The notes below the pieces were generated by a model that was not told where the DNA came from, made no database searches, and saw only the letters and a program-made list of their open reading frames with translations. A stretch of 64,000 nt of DNA from Acheta domesticus (lineage: Eukaryota; Arthropoda; Insecta; Orthoptera; Gryllidae): positions 178,552,184 through 178,616,183 of the forward strand of contig JAHLJT010000631.1 in NCBI GenBank assembly GCA_031308135.1, in the 5' to 3' direction. Positions 45,691-56,429 of this stretch are shown in pieces. Made by a program: the position numbers and the translations under genes. How positions within the stretch are numbered: the first letter of the stretch is position 1; each line of letters begins with the position of its first letter.

Positions 45691-46895
45691 TTTTCCTGAT
45701 AATCACATTCAATGCTTTTTATGGATTTTAAATACAGAGTATCTGTCTCAATCATAATGCCACTGCACTGAAGAAAACTCCACAATTGTTATAGTCCGAT
45801 GTTTTGCGAAGATTGTGTGTGTTTATCTATTCAATCGATTTTTCGTCATTGTTCAGAGGATATTAATAAATTAGAGGAAAACAATATGTTGAAAGAGATC
45901 TCGTATCACCGAAAAGGTGTTTATCGGATTGAAATATGAAAGAAATTATTTTATGCACCTTCTATTTATCAGTATTTATATTGAGCTTTTCCCTGTGCCT
46001 GTACTTTTCAGGTAAAAAATAGGTCTGCTTTAACTCACATCGTATGTAAGCTAAAATGAATTATTACCATAGAATTTAACGCGCTCCTACCTAGAATTTC
46101 TGTGTACTTGAATTCAAATCCAAGTTAATCACTGCGGAATTTCGGATGTACCATATGGCCCGTTGCTATTCTATTGAATCCTGGGATGCAAGCAATGGTA
46201 TCAAGTGCGAGTCCCGTGGCAGTCTCCCGGAGCATTTCAACGTATACATATGTAATGGAAATCATAGTTTTGAGATTTGTCACAAAGAGATACACAATTA
46301 TATTAAATGAATATTCGCTTATATATGAGAATCATGAAGATAAGCCCCATTGATCTGATTAATTATTCAACAAGCCAACAAACAATTGTTTCCTACAAGC
46401 TGAATAAAATTAATAAGTTGAATGTGTGTTGCAATTTTAAGAAATTAAATTTTCATTACTCGAAAGGGAACCGTGGGACATTTTTTCAAGCTGTAATTTA
46501 ATTTTCACATCAGATAATTCAAACGGAAGGGGAATATTGAGTAGAAAATGAAGTATGTTTCTTACTGACTTTTCCGTCTGATTCTAGTATAATTATCCAT
46601 TATGTGCACACCTGTGCATTATTATGCATGCTGAAACCAAAATAGTTTCTTTGTATAATTATCTATTATGTGCGCACCTTGATTAAAGCTACGCAAATTT
46701 TACTTTCTTCCCATACTTACGAAGGTAAAGATGGTATTGGAATGATGTAGCGAAAAGTGGCAACTTTTCACCATACAAACTTATTTAAGTATATTTTATA
46801 AAAAGTGCATACATCTATTTTCTATTCGAAGTAATGCACTCGTGCCCTAATGTAACCCTATCTCATAGTTGTCAGGGTCGACGTCAAGGTTCTCC
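45691..46895. other. AT-rich DNA with a short direct repeat
   Basis: A 26-bp near-identical repeat (TATAATTATCYATTATGTGC and the following bases) occurs at 46588-46613 and 46654-46679 with two differences. No gene recognised. Confidence 0.55.
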
Positions 46896-47335
46896 AGACT
46901 TAAACGGATATTTTGATTTTTTTGCGGTACTTTTCATGAATCTTTAACATTTTCAATAATTTCTCAAAATAGCACTACATTTTTCTCGCAAAGAGCAAAA
47001 AGAGACTTAAAAATTGCCTAGGTTTTATTTTTGTGGAACACCAAAGTTTCGAGAACCGTAAAAGTTCAAAATGCAAACAACTACAAAATTGAAGGTAGAG
47101 ATTTCTTCTGAAATGAAATTTGGTGTTTTTAAAACAGATCTTTAAACAAGATCGTTAAGAATTTTTCGAATATAAGAGAAGTTTTTGGCGTATTTTGTGT
47201 GATATACAGACAATTAAAAATATGTTTTCTCGAAAATGGCTTCAATTTGTTTCTGAAATTTTACCTCATATTTTAAAACGCTTAAAATGACGTACGTCTC
47301 ATTTTCGCTGATCTCTCCAACATTTCAGAATTTGT
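46896..47335 (-). repeat. Dispersed hairpin-ended repeat, body fragment I
   Basis: GCGGTACTTTTCATGAATC, CATTTTCAATAATTTCTC and ACAAAATTGAAGGTAGAGAT follow the order of the reverse copy at 27.6-27.9 kb. Only the body part is present, without the terminal hairpin. Confidence 0.55.
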
Positions 47336-47389
47336 AGAAGTTGCAAATAAATGCAAGAAAATATGTGCTGTTGGAGCACCAGCAGTTTT

Positions 47390-47850
47390 CTCTGGCAGGG
47401 AGCGCGAGGTTGGTGCGAGTGAGTGTCGCGAGAGGCGTTGCGATCGCCCTCTAGTGGCCGCGTCGCGTCGTGTCGCGTCGCTCGCTCAAGCGCCCTCAAG
47501 CTCCGCTTCCGCCTTCGCCTACGCCTTCTTCGCCGCCATCGCACTTGTGTCGGCATTCGGATTACGCTACTCCACCCCTCCCCGACCGCCTCCGCCGCAG
47601 CCAAGAAAACAAACGCGGCTTCTCCAGCAGATTTACTACGCGGCGTGAGATAGAGTAACAGTCGCCCGGGAGAAGATCCGGGCTTTCCCGCTGTACGGCC
47701 CCGAAACAAAAGGCTGGCGCCGCGTGCGATGGATGGGGGCGCCAGCCGCCCCATCTCCCCCCCCTTCCCCCGCGGCCCCCTGGTCCACCCTCTCCCTTCG
47801 GGCACTGCGCCTTCCGGAATTCTGGCACCAGCAACCCGATGTTCAGTTGT
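47390..47850. other. GC-rich, CpG-rich island
   Basis: CpG-dense with GCCTTCGCC-type short repeats in the middle and a C-rich tract at about 47755-47775. Overlapping open frames in several readings; none resembles a known protein. Confidence 0.6.
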
Positions 47851-48835
47851 TTAGCTTGGTGCCTCACACATATTCGTTCGCCGCTCCAGAGAAATAACTT
47901 GCACAATTTACACATCGTTTTCGCAGTTTTTGAGCATTGAGAAAAGGAGAAACTGGTCATAAAATTTGAAGAAACTGAAGCGTTTGTTTTATGGGATTGT
48001 GGAATGTTTTTTCTAAGTGCATTAATACTTCTTTCGCAGGAGTCTTCTGAAACAGCTACACAAGTCTTTTAGAATATTTATGTGATGCATGCCTGTTTAA
48101 GTTTAAAGCTGCGATTACGTACGTAGAAATCTAAGAAAAGAGAAATGAAAGCAATTGATAGTGAGTTAGATCAATGCCACATTTACAAATGGAAGCCATG
48201 TGTGTAGAGATAAAAATCACAATGCAAATATTACAACGCGAATTTAGGGACTCGTATGTGCTCGGGACTGAAAGGGCCAGTAAATATTGAGCATTGGGTA
48301 GCAATTAAAACACACTCATGATTTGGGACATGCCTGATTTTAAAATATAATTTTTATTAGATTGCGTCATATGAAGTAATGAAAAATAAACATACGACCA
48401 ATGGTGGCCTTGTTTTAATACCAGTGCTATGCAGGTCAGAAGGGGGCACCAGCCAGGAGAGCAGCTAGAAACCAGTGCATCAGGTCAGAATAATTTACAG
48501 TTTCCGAATGAATAAGGCCAGTGATTAAAATTAAATATGGAAAGTTAAAAACAAATGAACAAAACTGAGGTGAAATTAGTTTTTAAAGGACAGTGATTTT
48601 GCCAGACGCGACTCAGATACGGAAGGAAACCCACGTAGACGAGATTCAGACGCGGAAAGTGACGCATTTAGGCATACATTAATCAACTTCGGAGAGTTCG
48701 AAAGGTATGTCGAGCAACTAATCAAAACTAGTGTTGTCCACTGGTGGAAAAACTGAGTTTGATATGAAAATTGTGTAGTTTTAATACGCTCTACACGCAT
48801 CTTCTTTTAGATGTCTTCAAACTGCATTTTAACAC
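47851..48835. other. AT-rich DNA, no gene seen
   Basis: No supported feature. GACGCGACTCAGATACGGAA and its near repeat AGACGAGATTCAGACGCGGA lie at about 48604-48657. Confidence 0.5.
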
Positions 48836-48839
48836 ACTA

Positions 48840-49300
48840 AATTAACCCAAACTCCGCCTGGGATGGATGCTTGATGGATTGAGTAACCCAGAGCTGATGC
48901 CCTTGCCGGTCCCAAGCCCGGACAAAGGAGGAGGTTTGGGGGCCAGATTAGCAATCTATCCTCTGCAAAACACACCACTGCTCATAGAACCATACATAGC
49001 CTCGGATTTGCACCAAACAAGTTGGACGATACGGCAACAAAAAAGGACTACTCGATGGAAGAATAAGGAATATTACGACTTGGAACGTGGAACGTTAAAT
49101 TGTGGCAGAATAAGGAACAAGAAATAATAATGGAATTGGCAGAAAAGAAGATCGACATCCGTTGTCTCTCTGAAACTTAGAAAAAAATGTAAAGGTACAT
49201 GTAGAATAAATAATCTTGTACTAGTATTTAGTGGCCCCCCAAAAGACCAAAGGGCCAAAGCTGCTGTTGGAGTGCTCTTACATATTAACTTTTACAGCAT
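48840..49300 (+). pseudogene. Decayed RTE-type LINE fragment (5' end and endonuclease)
   Basis: The segment containing GGTCCCAAGCCCGGACAAAG is typical of the 5' region of RTE-like LINEs. It is followed by the start of an APE-type endonuclease broken by frameshifts and stops: TTWNV, then KEQEIIMELAEKKIDIRCLS with ET and a stop, then VFSGPPKDQRAKAAVGVLL. In intact relatives the order W-N-V, K-I-D-I-x-x-L-S-E-T, Y-S-G...G-V-G marks the N-terminal half of the endonuclease. The match ends at about 49300, with no reverse transcriptase downstream, so it is a dead remnant. Assignment rests on remembered family features, not on a search. Confidence 0.6.
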
Positions 49301-50130
49301 ATTGAACAATTGACTACATTGGTGAAAGGTTGAAGATACTAAAAGCGAAAATACGACTATACCCTCCTTATGATTTTGGCGATTTCCGTAAGGAACTCGA
49401 TTTTTCTGAAAGTCATTTTATGGCGAATTCACTGGTAAAACGCGTTTTGCATGAAACTGTTAGTTTTCGAGAAATTTGCGAAAAACTTGACCGTAGGTCG
49501 ACCGGTTTTGCTCCATTTTTGTAAAAAGAGTTCATTTCTCGTTTAAAAGCGGTAAATGATGACATTTCTAACTCTATATTAAAGTTTAAGTGAGGATCTT
49601 AGTTTTTGAATAGAAATGACTCATATAATACAATATGGCTCATATAATTAAAAAATTGTTATGTTTATAATTTTTATTTATGTAAAACTGAACAATAGAT
49701 TAATGTGCACAAAAACAACATTAATTAAAACATTTTTCACTGAATAAATGCTATGTTTGCATCCAATTTCTGAACCGGAGGTTTCCTCTGTGACGCGACT
49801 ATTTAAGGTAAATAGATTCACGTGACTAAAGAAGGGTTAAATGAGTTTTAAAGAAATGTGAAAGCCCGCAGGAGCGTGTAGAATGCATTAAAAACTACAC
49901 GATTTCATATCAAAACACACTTTTTCCACCGGTAGAAAACCGCCCCGGTAGAAGGACATTTAGACAACGCGGATAGAAAAGTCGAAATAGAAGTGTCTGA
50001 GACAATGTACATTTCGTCTGTCATAATATCAGACGTATTTTAGAGGTGGCCTTTGTGAGATGTGTATATCTGTAAAATACTACACAGCTCGGAGACTGAT
50101 TTGAGCTGACTGATTCAATGCTGTCACGCA
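49301..50130. other. AT-rich DNA, no gene seen
   Basis: No supported feature. Some blocks loosely recall the body of the dispersed family, but not enough to call a copy. Confidence 0.5.
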
Positions 50131-50480
50131 GAAGCGTCACAAGGAACGGCGGCGCCGATGGGCTGTGCGATTGAGGTAGGGTGTCGCCTGCGTGACCGCA
50201 GCGTCCAATACGACGATGTGAGGGGGGGGGGGATGGGCGGTCATTCGGACGGGACAGCAGGGGAAGGGGACGGCGCGCGCTGCTGACAGCCGCCCGCCAC
50301 TAATTTCGGGGCGAGGAGCGCAAATCACGCGCACGAGGCCTTCGCCCGGAGGCCGCGCGGGGCGCGCCTGTCGCCGCCTGAAATATCGCTCCATTATCGC
50401 TCCGTCACATATTTAATCAGCCGCGCGGAAAAGACTGCACTGCACACCCGCGCCGCGCCGCGCCGGCGCCGCTCCGCCAC
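50131..50480. other. GC-rich, CpG-rich island
   Basis: CpG-dense, with a run of G at about 50222-50231 and GCCGCGCCGCGCCGGCGCC near 50453-50471. A CCAAT fold-back arm lies about 100 bp to the right. A promoter-like role is plausible; no exon is defended. Confidence 0.55.
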
Positions 50481-50580
50481 TTGCGCGAATGAACGTTGCA
50501 GCCTTGTGGCCTAAAGATAGAAGTGGACGAAAGGGCCGGACTCATCTTTGGTACTGTACACAAAACTATATTTATTCGTT

Positions 50581-50631
50581 GTGTCTTTTGAAAGGTCATC
50601 AGCTGTCACGGTGTCATTCAATCGGGAGCTT
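50581..50631 (+). repeat. CCAATCGGGAG fold-back sequence, copy 3 (left arm only)
   Basis: GTGTCTTTTG (50581-50590) is followed by GGTCATCAGCTGTCACGG and TGTCATTCAATCGGGAGCTT (to 50631), aligning with the arm of copy 2. The CCAAT is ATTCAAT here. A partial direct echo (CAGTCGGGAG) follows at 50639-50648. No right arm is seen. Confidence 0.7.
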
Positions 50632-53600
50632 CTCTTCCAGTCGGGAGATTATATTCTGTAATCACGCTTCAACGTTTATCTTATTTGTTTTCCATATCTT
50701 ATGTAAGCCTATTTTGACGTTCTTTAACTTGATACTTTGTTATGGATATATACTTCTTATAGCGCTAAAAAACATAGCAATCGGTTCGTCGGCACTTGCA
50801 CACAGACGACTGCAAGTGTGCATTGTTTTTGGTAGGTGAAACATAGACCATATGTGTAAATAATTTATGATCATATTTTTATTCTGTTTTCTATAGATAT
50901 CTACGTATTATTTTTTCTTCATTTTCTTTATAACAAAGTTGTTTACATTGAAGAATATATCACTGTTTATTTTATCTTTTAGTATACTGTAAATAATAAC
51001 AAAGTTTATACTAATATGTGATGTGATGAACTACGTTGAGACACTACAGCAAACATTTTCATTCCCTTTTCCTGTAATCAAGTGTTTTTAAAATTGTTTT
51101 TAACAAATTTACAATATACCTACGGCACTTGCTCAATGATACCACATCGGTGATGTAAAACTGCATTTCGATATCGTGAAAGGTTTAGAAGTTCTAAGGA
51201 TTGCCACAGTTTATGGAACACCGATATATTTTATATTCTGGGTGTATAATATACCAGGTGTTTATTTTATATTCCTTACAATACTATCTTAAATTAATAC
51301 TACTCATAAGGTACGGAGGAGGACAACATACGTTTAACAATTTTATCACACATGCATAGGGAAGTGAAGATTGTAAAACAGTTTTGACTCTTGTTGGGAA
51401 AACGTTAGTTCTCGTGAAGTTGTGGTGGGTTAAATTTATGTTTTAATAAAAGTTATGAGAAACATGGAAAACATTTTTGGGGATTTATGTTATAATTAGT
51501 TCCCTTTGTAGTAATCTTTTAGATACAAAACAACGGTATGTTTGTAGATCATTTGAAGAGTCCGATTTGTATTACTTGAAAGTTATTTTATTGGTGGTTG
51601 ACCCATAAGGGCATGTATAGTATATCATTAGTGGTTTTTAACTATTTTAAATGAAAAATACTAAATACTGAAATATTCTTTTGTTTTCCCTAACCAGTGT
51701 TCACGAACACAAAGACAACGCCAGTATTCATGAATAACCTTTTGAAATACCGACTTTTGAAAGACTCTTCAAATAACTGTGCCTTAATTATTTAACTCTG
51801 TCCAAATCATCACAATATACAATATCTACATTTCAGAAAATTAGCTGAAGAAATTGTTTTGGTATCCTACGTATTCTCCAAATTCTTTCGCACTTTCAAG
51901 ATGAGATTCCCCCTTCTGTGTTACCAATGTTAAAATGTTAATAATGTGACTCATTATCTCAGAAACTATTGGAGATACAGATTGAAATTTTTACTGTAAT
52001 ATTTGTACTATCGTTGTACTGATCTACATTGAAAGAATAGCTTGGCAGAAAACTGAATTATATTTTTTTCTGGGACCTTCATTTTTTTCAAAAAAATAAT
52101 GACAAATTTATTCATAAAGTTGAAACAAATCAAGATAACTTTCCAAAAGTAGATCCACAGCTTCACATTGTCTAATAATGTAATTTGTGGGTTTCAATAA
52201 AATGGGTTTTATATTTCATGAGAAAACGGGTAATTTACAACGAAAACGGTGCTTTGAGAAAAAGTCTCTGAAAGTTTTTAATAGGAATTACCCATAATAT
52301 TTCTTGTATTATTTTTATTAAAGTAAATCCATATTCTGCTCCCAATTGTGAATTATGCTCATAATTGCTGATATCCAGAGGATATTTTCTGTTCCTTTTC
52401 TTGCTTTTTTGGTCGGTTTCTCAGTTGCAATCTCTGGCTGGGAGGGAAGAAACTGCGCTGGATCACTTGTGAAGTTAAGATTTTCATTACTAAACATATT
52501 TCACGCATTATACATTGCTAACCTAAACAGTCTTCACGATTGAATATATTTCCCTTGTTTACAAACTTTTTAAAAAACACCTTTCGCTTTTGTTTTTTGA
52601 GTCGGGCTAATTGACATTTTATTCACACAACAGACTCTTCCACTTTTTACTCCAAAAGAGGGGAAATAACACTTTACTTAAAAAATACGAAAGAACAACA
52701 CGCCCGCCAAATTGCACACATATACAAGATAACCAAAGATCAAACTACAGAAACTGCAGCCTTCGAGAGTAAATAATTTCAGAACGATGTCTGTTTATGT
52801 GGAACCATGGAACTTCTGAAACATCAGTCAGTCTTTTCCGATGCACATTGAAAACACAATAAAATAAACAAATGACAACTATTTTAAAGAAATAATATAT
52901 CAAAGGTTCAGAAAAGCCTAGAGATTATGTTAAAATTAAAAAACAAAATTTGATATATTCTCAGTTTTTGGATGGAACTTCATCTTAAAACACAGAGAAC
53001 AGGAAAGTATTTTTGAATAAATTTCCTTTTAAATTGCATAAAGATATCAGAGAATTATCCTCAAGAATGAATCAATGGCCGGTCAATACTGGTCCAAATA
53101 GACTAATACTGCTATTTTGAGTTCTCCTTAGAAAAGCATCTAAAAACAATAAAGTGTAAATTAAATCGGTGTTCTAATTTAAACATTTATTTTTTGGAAT
53201 ATTGTTTATACAAATCTATAACAAAATAAAAGAAATAGTCACGGTTGATTGGTTTTCATTTCTTGTTTTATTGAACGAGACTATTAGATTGATCCAAGAA
53301 ATAACCCCAAAATAATTAAAGGGTTGTTTATACGAGGCCCAGAAACATACGCGTGCTTATACTGAACCGTTATTCCCTTGCGACCCAGTTTGCACTCGTG
53401 TCGTATTTGTGTTGCTGCAACGTCAATGGTGACATGTTCATTGCCCGGCCTACTCGAAGAGAAATTCCCATGTATATATTTGTTTTCAATTCAATTCATC
53501 AAAAATATTGAAGTGCTGTTAGCAGTAAAATCAACTCCCGCTTTATTAAACTACACAACCATTTTCAATATTAAGCACGTCGTTGACCAAGGAAACAGTG

Positions 53601-53817
53601 CTTTAAAAAATTACACACGTGCAATTGTGAAGTGCTTGTAATCACTTCAGCAAAGCGAAATAATGTCACGACATTTTCTGGTAAGTTTCACCCTTGACTT
53701 TGAAAATACCCTGTGTACAAAATGTTCTGAGAAATTCGTGTGCTCCGAACATTAAATTTTGGGATAGATTACGATAAAAAACATTATTACCATTTTATTT
53801 CAACTTAACAGGTTTAT
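50632..53817. other. AT-rich DNA, no gene seen
   Basis: About 3.2 kb with no convincing exon, RNA gene or transposon end; the longest frames are short and of AT-driven composition. Confidence 0.55.
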
Positions 53818-54426
53818 TTAACCCTTAACTACTGATGTGCGGTCCCTGAGACCGCTGAGGTAAAATAAATGCGTAGCCCTCCTTTCTGGAATGTCGCAAT
53901 ACTTTTTCTTTACAGTACCTTCCTATCTCTTTTAAACTACTCTCACACACGGGGCAGCGGATCCAGTGACAGCCGTTCGCCTTTGAGGGTCAGTAGAAGT
54001 TTTGGAGCGGTCTCCAGATCTCACATCACCAGTATTAGGACTTTTCTTCTCACAGTGAATTTGCATAGCAAATTTGTTATTAATGGATAATTTTCGTGTA
54101 AGAATGGATTATCATATTTAAATGAAGGATTTTCAAAGTTGTGAATAATATTTCAAACCATTATACGAGTTATTAAGATAATTAATAATGATGAATCAGT
54201 GTGAAACAAACTATAGCCAGATATTTACTCTGCGAGTAACAATTATATTACTTTCATTTCACATATTAACGACATTTTTTTTTAATTTTCTTGTTTATTG
54301 CAGCATTGTTAACGTGAAAAATAATTGTCAAGTCAACATGAAATGGGACACCAAAAATAACCTCCCTAAAACTTTTAGGGTCTCACAGACCGCACGTCAC
54401 CAGTAATAGAAGTTTGAAGGTAAGTC
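53818..54426. mobile_element. piggyBac-like MITE
   Basis: The left end is TTAA (53818-53821) followed by CCCTTAACTACTGATGTGCG and GTCCCTGAGACCGC. The right end (54378-54412) contains, on the minus strand, ATTACTGGTGACGTGCGGTC and TGTGAGACCC, a diverged inverse of the left. TTAA targets and CCC-starting repeats are hallmarks of piggyBac elements. The right TTAA appears mutated. The 600-bp interior has no transposase frame, so it is non-autonomous. Confidence 0.7.
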
Positions 54427-55188
54427 CCCAGTTAACGGGTAATATACTTCAAATCTGACAAACTAAATTTTCTTTAACTTTTTAGTATTTCCCTAAAAAT
54501 GCGTGCATCAATGCGACCATTATTAAATGTATCATTTTGATTCATCCAGTTGATAAAGATGTTTTAGATTAATTTAATACATTAACTAAAATTAATACAG
54601 CTTAATACACTTAAGTTCTTGGGAATTTTAATAGTTTTTATCACTATTGAGAAATAATTTTTCGTGATTTTTACATTTACATTATGAATTTTACATTTAC
54701 AAAAAAATCCTTCTGAAATGCAAGAACGAAATATGTTTAAAATGTTACACATTGAATACGATATTCACTCTCTATAAAGCAGCCATAGAAAAGAAGCATT
54801 AAAAATGCTTACTTTTTTTGCGAACAAGCCACTTTGGACCACACAGCGATGCTGAGGGCATGCAATTCATCAGGGGGGGATCAGCATTTTGCTGGATCGT
54901 ATTTACTCCCCAGGGTTGTTAGTCCTGGAGATATGGTAGATAAATGAAGATAGTGAGGGGTGAAAGGACGTTACACACACGAATAGACATACACAAATAA
55001 ATCCATGCCCTAGGTGGGTCTCAAACCGGTGACCCTGCGTTCCGAGATCACCACGACGTAACTGTCTTAATTACAGTTTCTTGGTAGATATATTTTGGAT
55101 GATTGTTACACAAATGTCCTTTTATAGGTGATAAACTAAGTTAATAGTAATTTAATCTTTGTTTTGTCAATTCTTTGCATAATAATGA

Positions 55189-55190
<2 letters not shown>
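54427..55190. other. AT-rich DNA and a probable minus-strand SINE
   Basis: No gene. The less AT-rich part from about 54825 to 55075 may be the body of the SINE whose tRNA-like head is at 55010-55075. Confidence 0.45.
55010..55075 (-). repeat. tRNA-derived SINE head
   Basis: On the minus strand a TTACGTCGTGGTGATCTCGG A-box-like segment (55042-55061) precedes a B box GGTTTGAGACCC (55016-55027). The arms do not form a full cloverleaf, so it is called tRNA-derived and not a tRNA gene. Confidence 0.55.

Positions 55191-55191
<1 letters not shown>

Positions 55192-55237
<46 letters not shown>
55192..55237. repeat. (TTA)n microsatellite
   Basis: About 15 uninterrupted TTA units. Confidence 0.98.
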
Positions 55238-55439
55238 GTGGCCTTCAATTATAATAAAACTCGTAAATTGCCTCGGGGAATTACAGGAAAACGTGTTTAT
55301 ATTTTTCCTGTTCAATATTCACAAATTTGGGTGAATTAGAATCATCCGAACTCCAAATTTCAATAATATTTTAATCATGTTCTTCTGTCATGTACCATTT
55401 CATGCCATGATCTAAAATAAACGTCCGTGTCTTCATTTC

Positions 55440-56429
55440 TTATCTGACGGATGAGCCCTCCTGGAGACTTCATTTCTGCAAGTGCTGCGCGTGAGTAATT
55501 TGCCACCGGGAGGAGCAGCGCAGCAACGCCGGGAACTCAGCAGCCGGCGGCGGCGCGGGCGAAGACATTTCGATGGGAGCCAACCGATCGTGTCGCGTCG
55601 CGGCGCCGCGCCGCGCCGCACCGTGCTGCGCCGTCGAAACTTCCACTAACGAGCGCGCCGCCGCGGCCGCCTGCAGCGGGAGGCAGAGCTTGCAGCGGAG
55701 CCGCCCCCCCCCCCCCGCCGCCCACGGAACCTCTGCCGCTCCCGTCGCCTTCGCCCGGTGCCCGCCGCCTCCACCCCGCGCCCCCGCGGACCGAGCAGCT
55801 CCGCTTCGTCGCCCCTGCCGTCCCCTGCATCACCCTTGACTCCACGCAGCTCCACCGCTCCCGCCACCTCCGCTACACCTGCCCCTTCCGCCGCTCCTGC
55901 TGCCACCGCCGCCCCTGCCGTACCCGCCACCCTTGACACCCGCGCAGCTCCACCGCCATCGCCACCTCCATCGCCCCGCCGCCCCCGTCACGCCTGCCAC
56001 CCCTGCCACCCCTGCCACCCCTGCCACCCCTGCCACACCTACCACACCTGCCACACCTGCTGCCCCCGATGCCCCTTCCGTCCCCGCCACCCCCGCTGCA
56101 CCTGCTACCCCACGTCCCACACCTCCCACCGCCCCTACGTCCCTACCGCTTCCATCGTCCCAACCATCCCCACTGCTCCCACCGTCCGAACCATCCTCAT
56201 GCCCCCGCCGCCCTCAACGCTCCCACTGCTCCCGCCATCCAAGCACTCTGGCCCCGCCCTCCCACTAACCTCCACCACCCTCTGAGCCCCGCCCTCGCCA
56301 CCTAATGGAATCAAACGGCGGGCGGCGCGCGTCGGAGCAGAGCGCGCCTGAGCGCGGCCCGACGCTTCCATTACTAATGACTCTTAGAATAGCCTCATCT
56401 AGATTGCACGGCCTAGCGACGCGTCCGTC
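55440..56429. other. GC-rich, CpG-rich island abutting the duplication
   Basis: The longest GC island of the window. 55480-55760 is CpG-dense and complex (GCGGCGCCGCGCCGCGCC), with a C10-type run near 55706. Then follows C-rich low complexity with a 9-bp repeat. It runs directly into duplicate copy 2. Overlapping frames on both strands with Ala/Pro/Thr or Gly/Ala bias are not believed. Confidence 0.65.
55993..56065 (+). repeat. (CCTGCCACC)n minisatellite
   Basis: About eight 9-bp units, the last ones with ACACCTGCC/ACACCTACC variants. Confidence 0.92.

Noticed and set aside
55573..56371. Ala/Pro/Thr-rich frames at the 55-56 kb island
   Set aside because: Produced by the CCTGCCACC minisatellite and CpG-rich composition; open on both strands.
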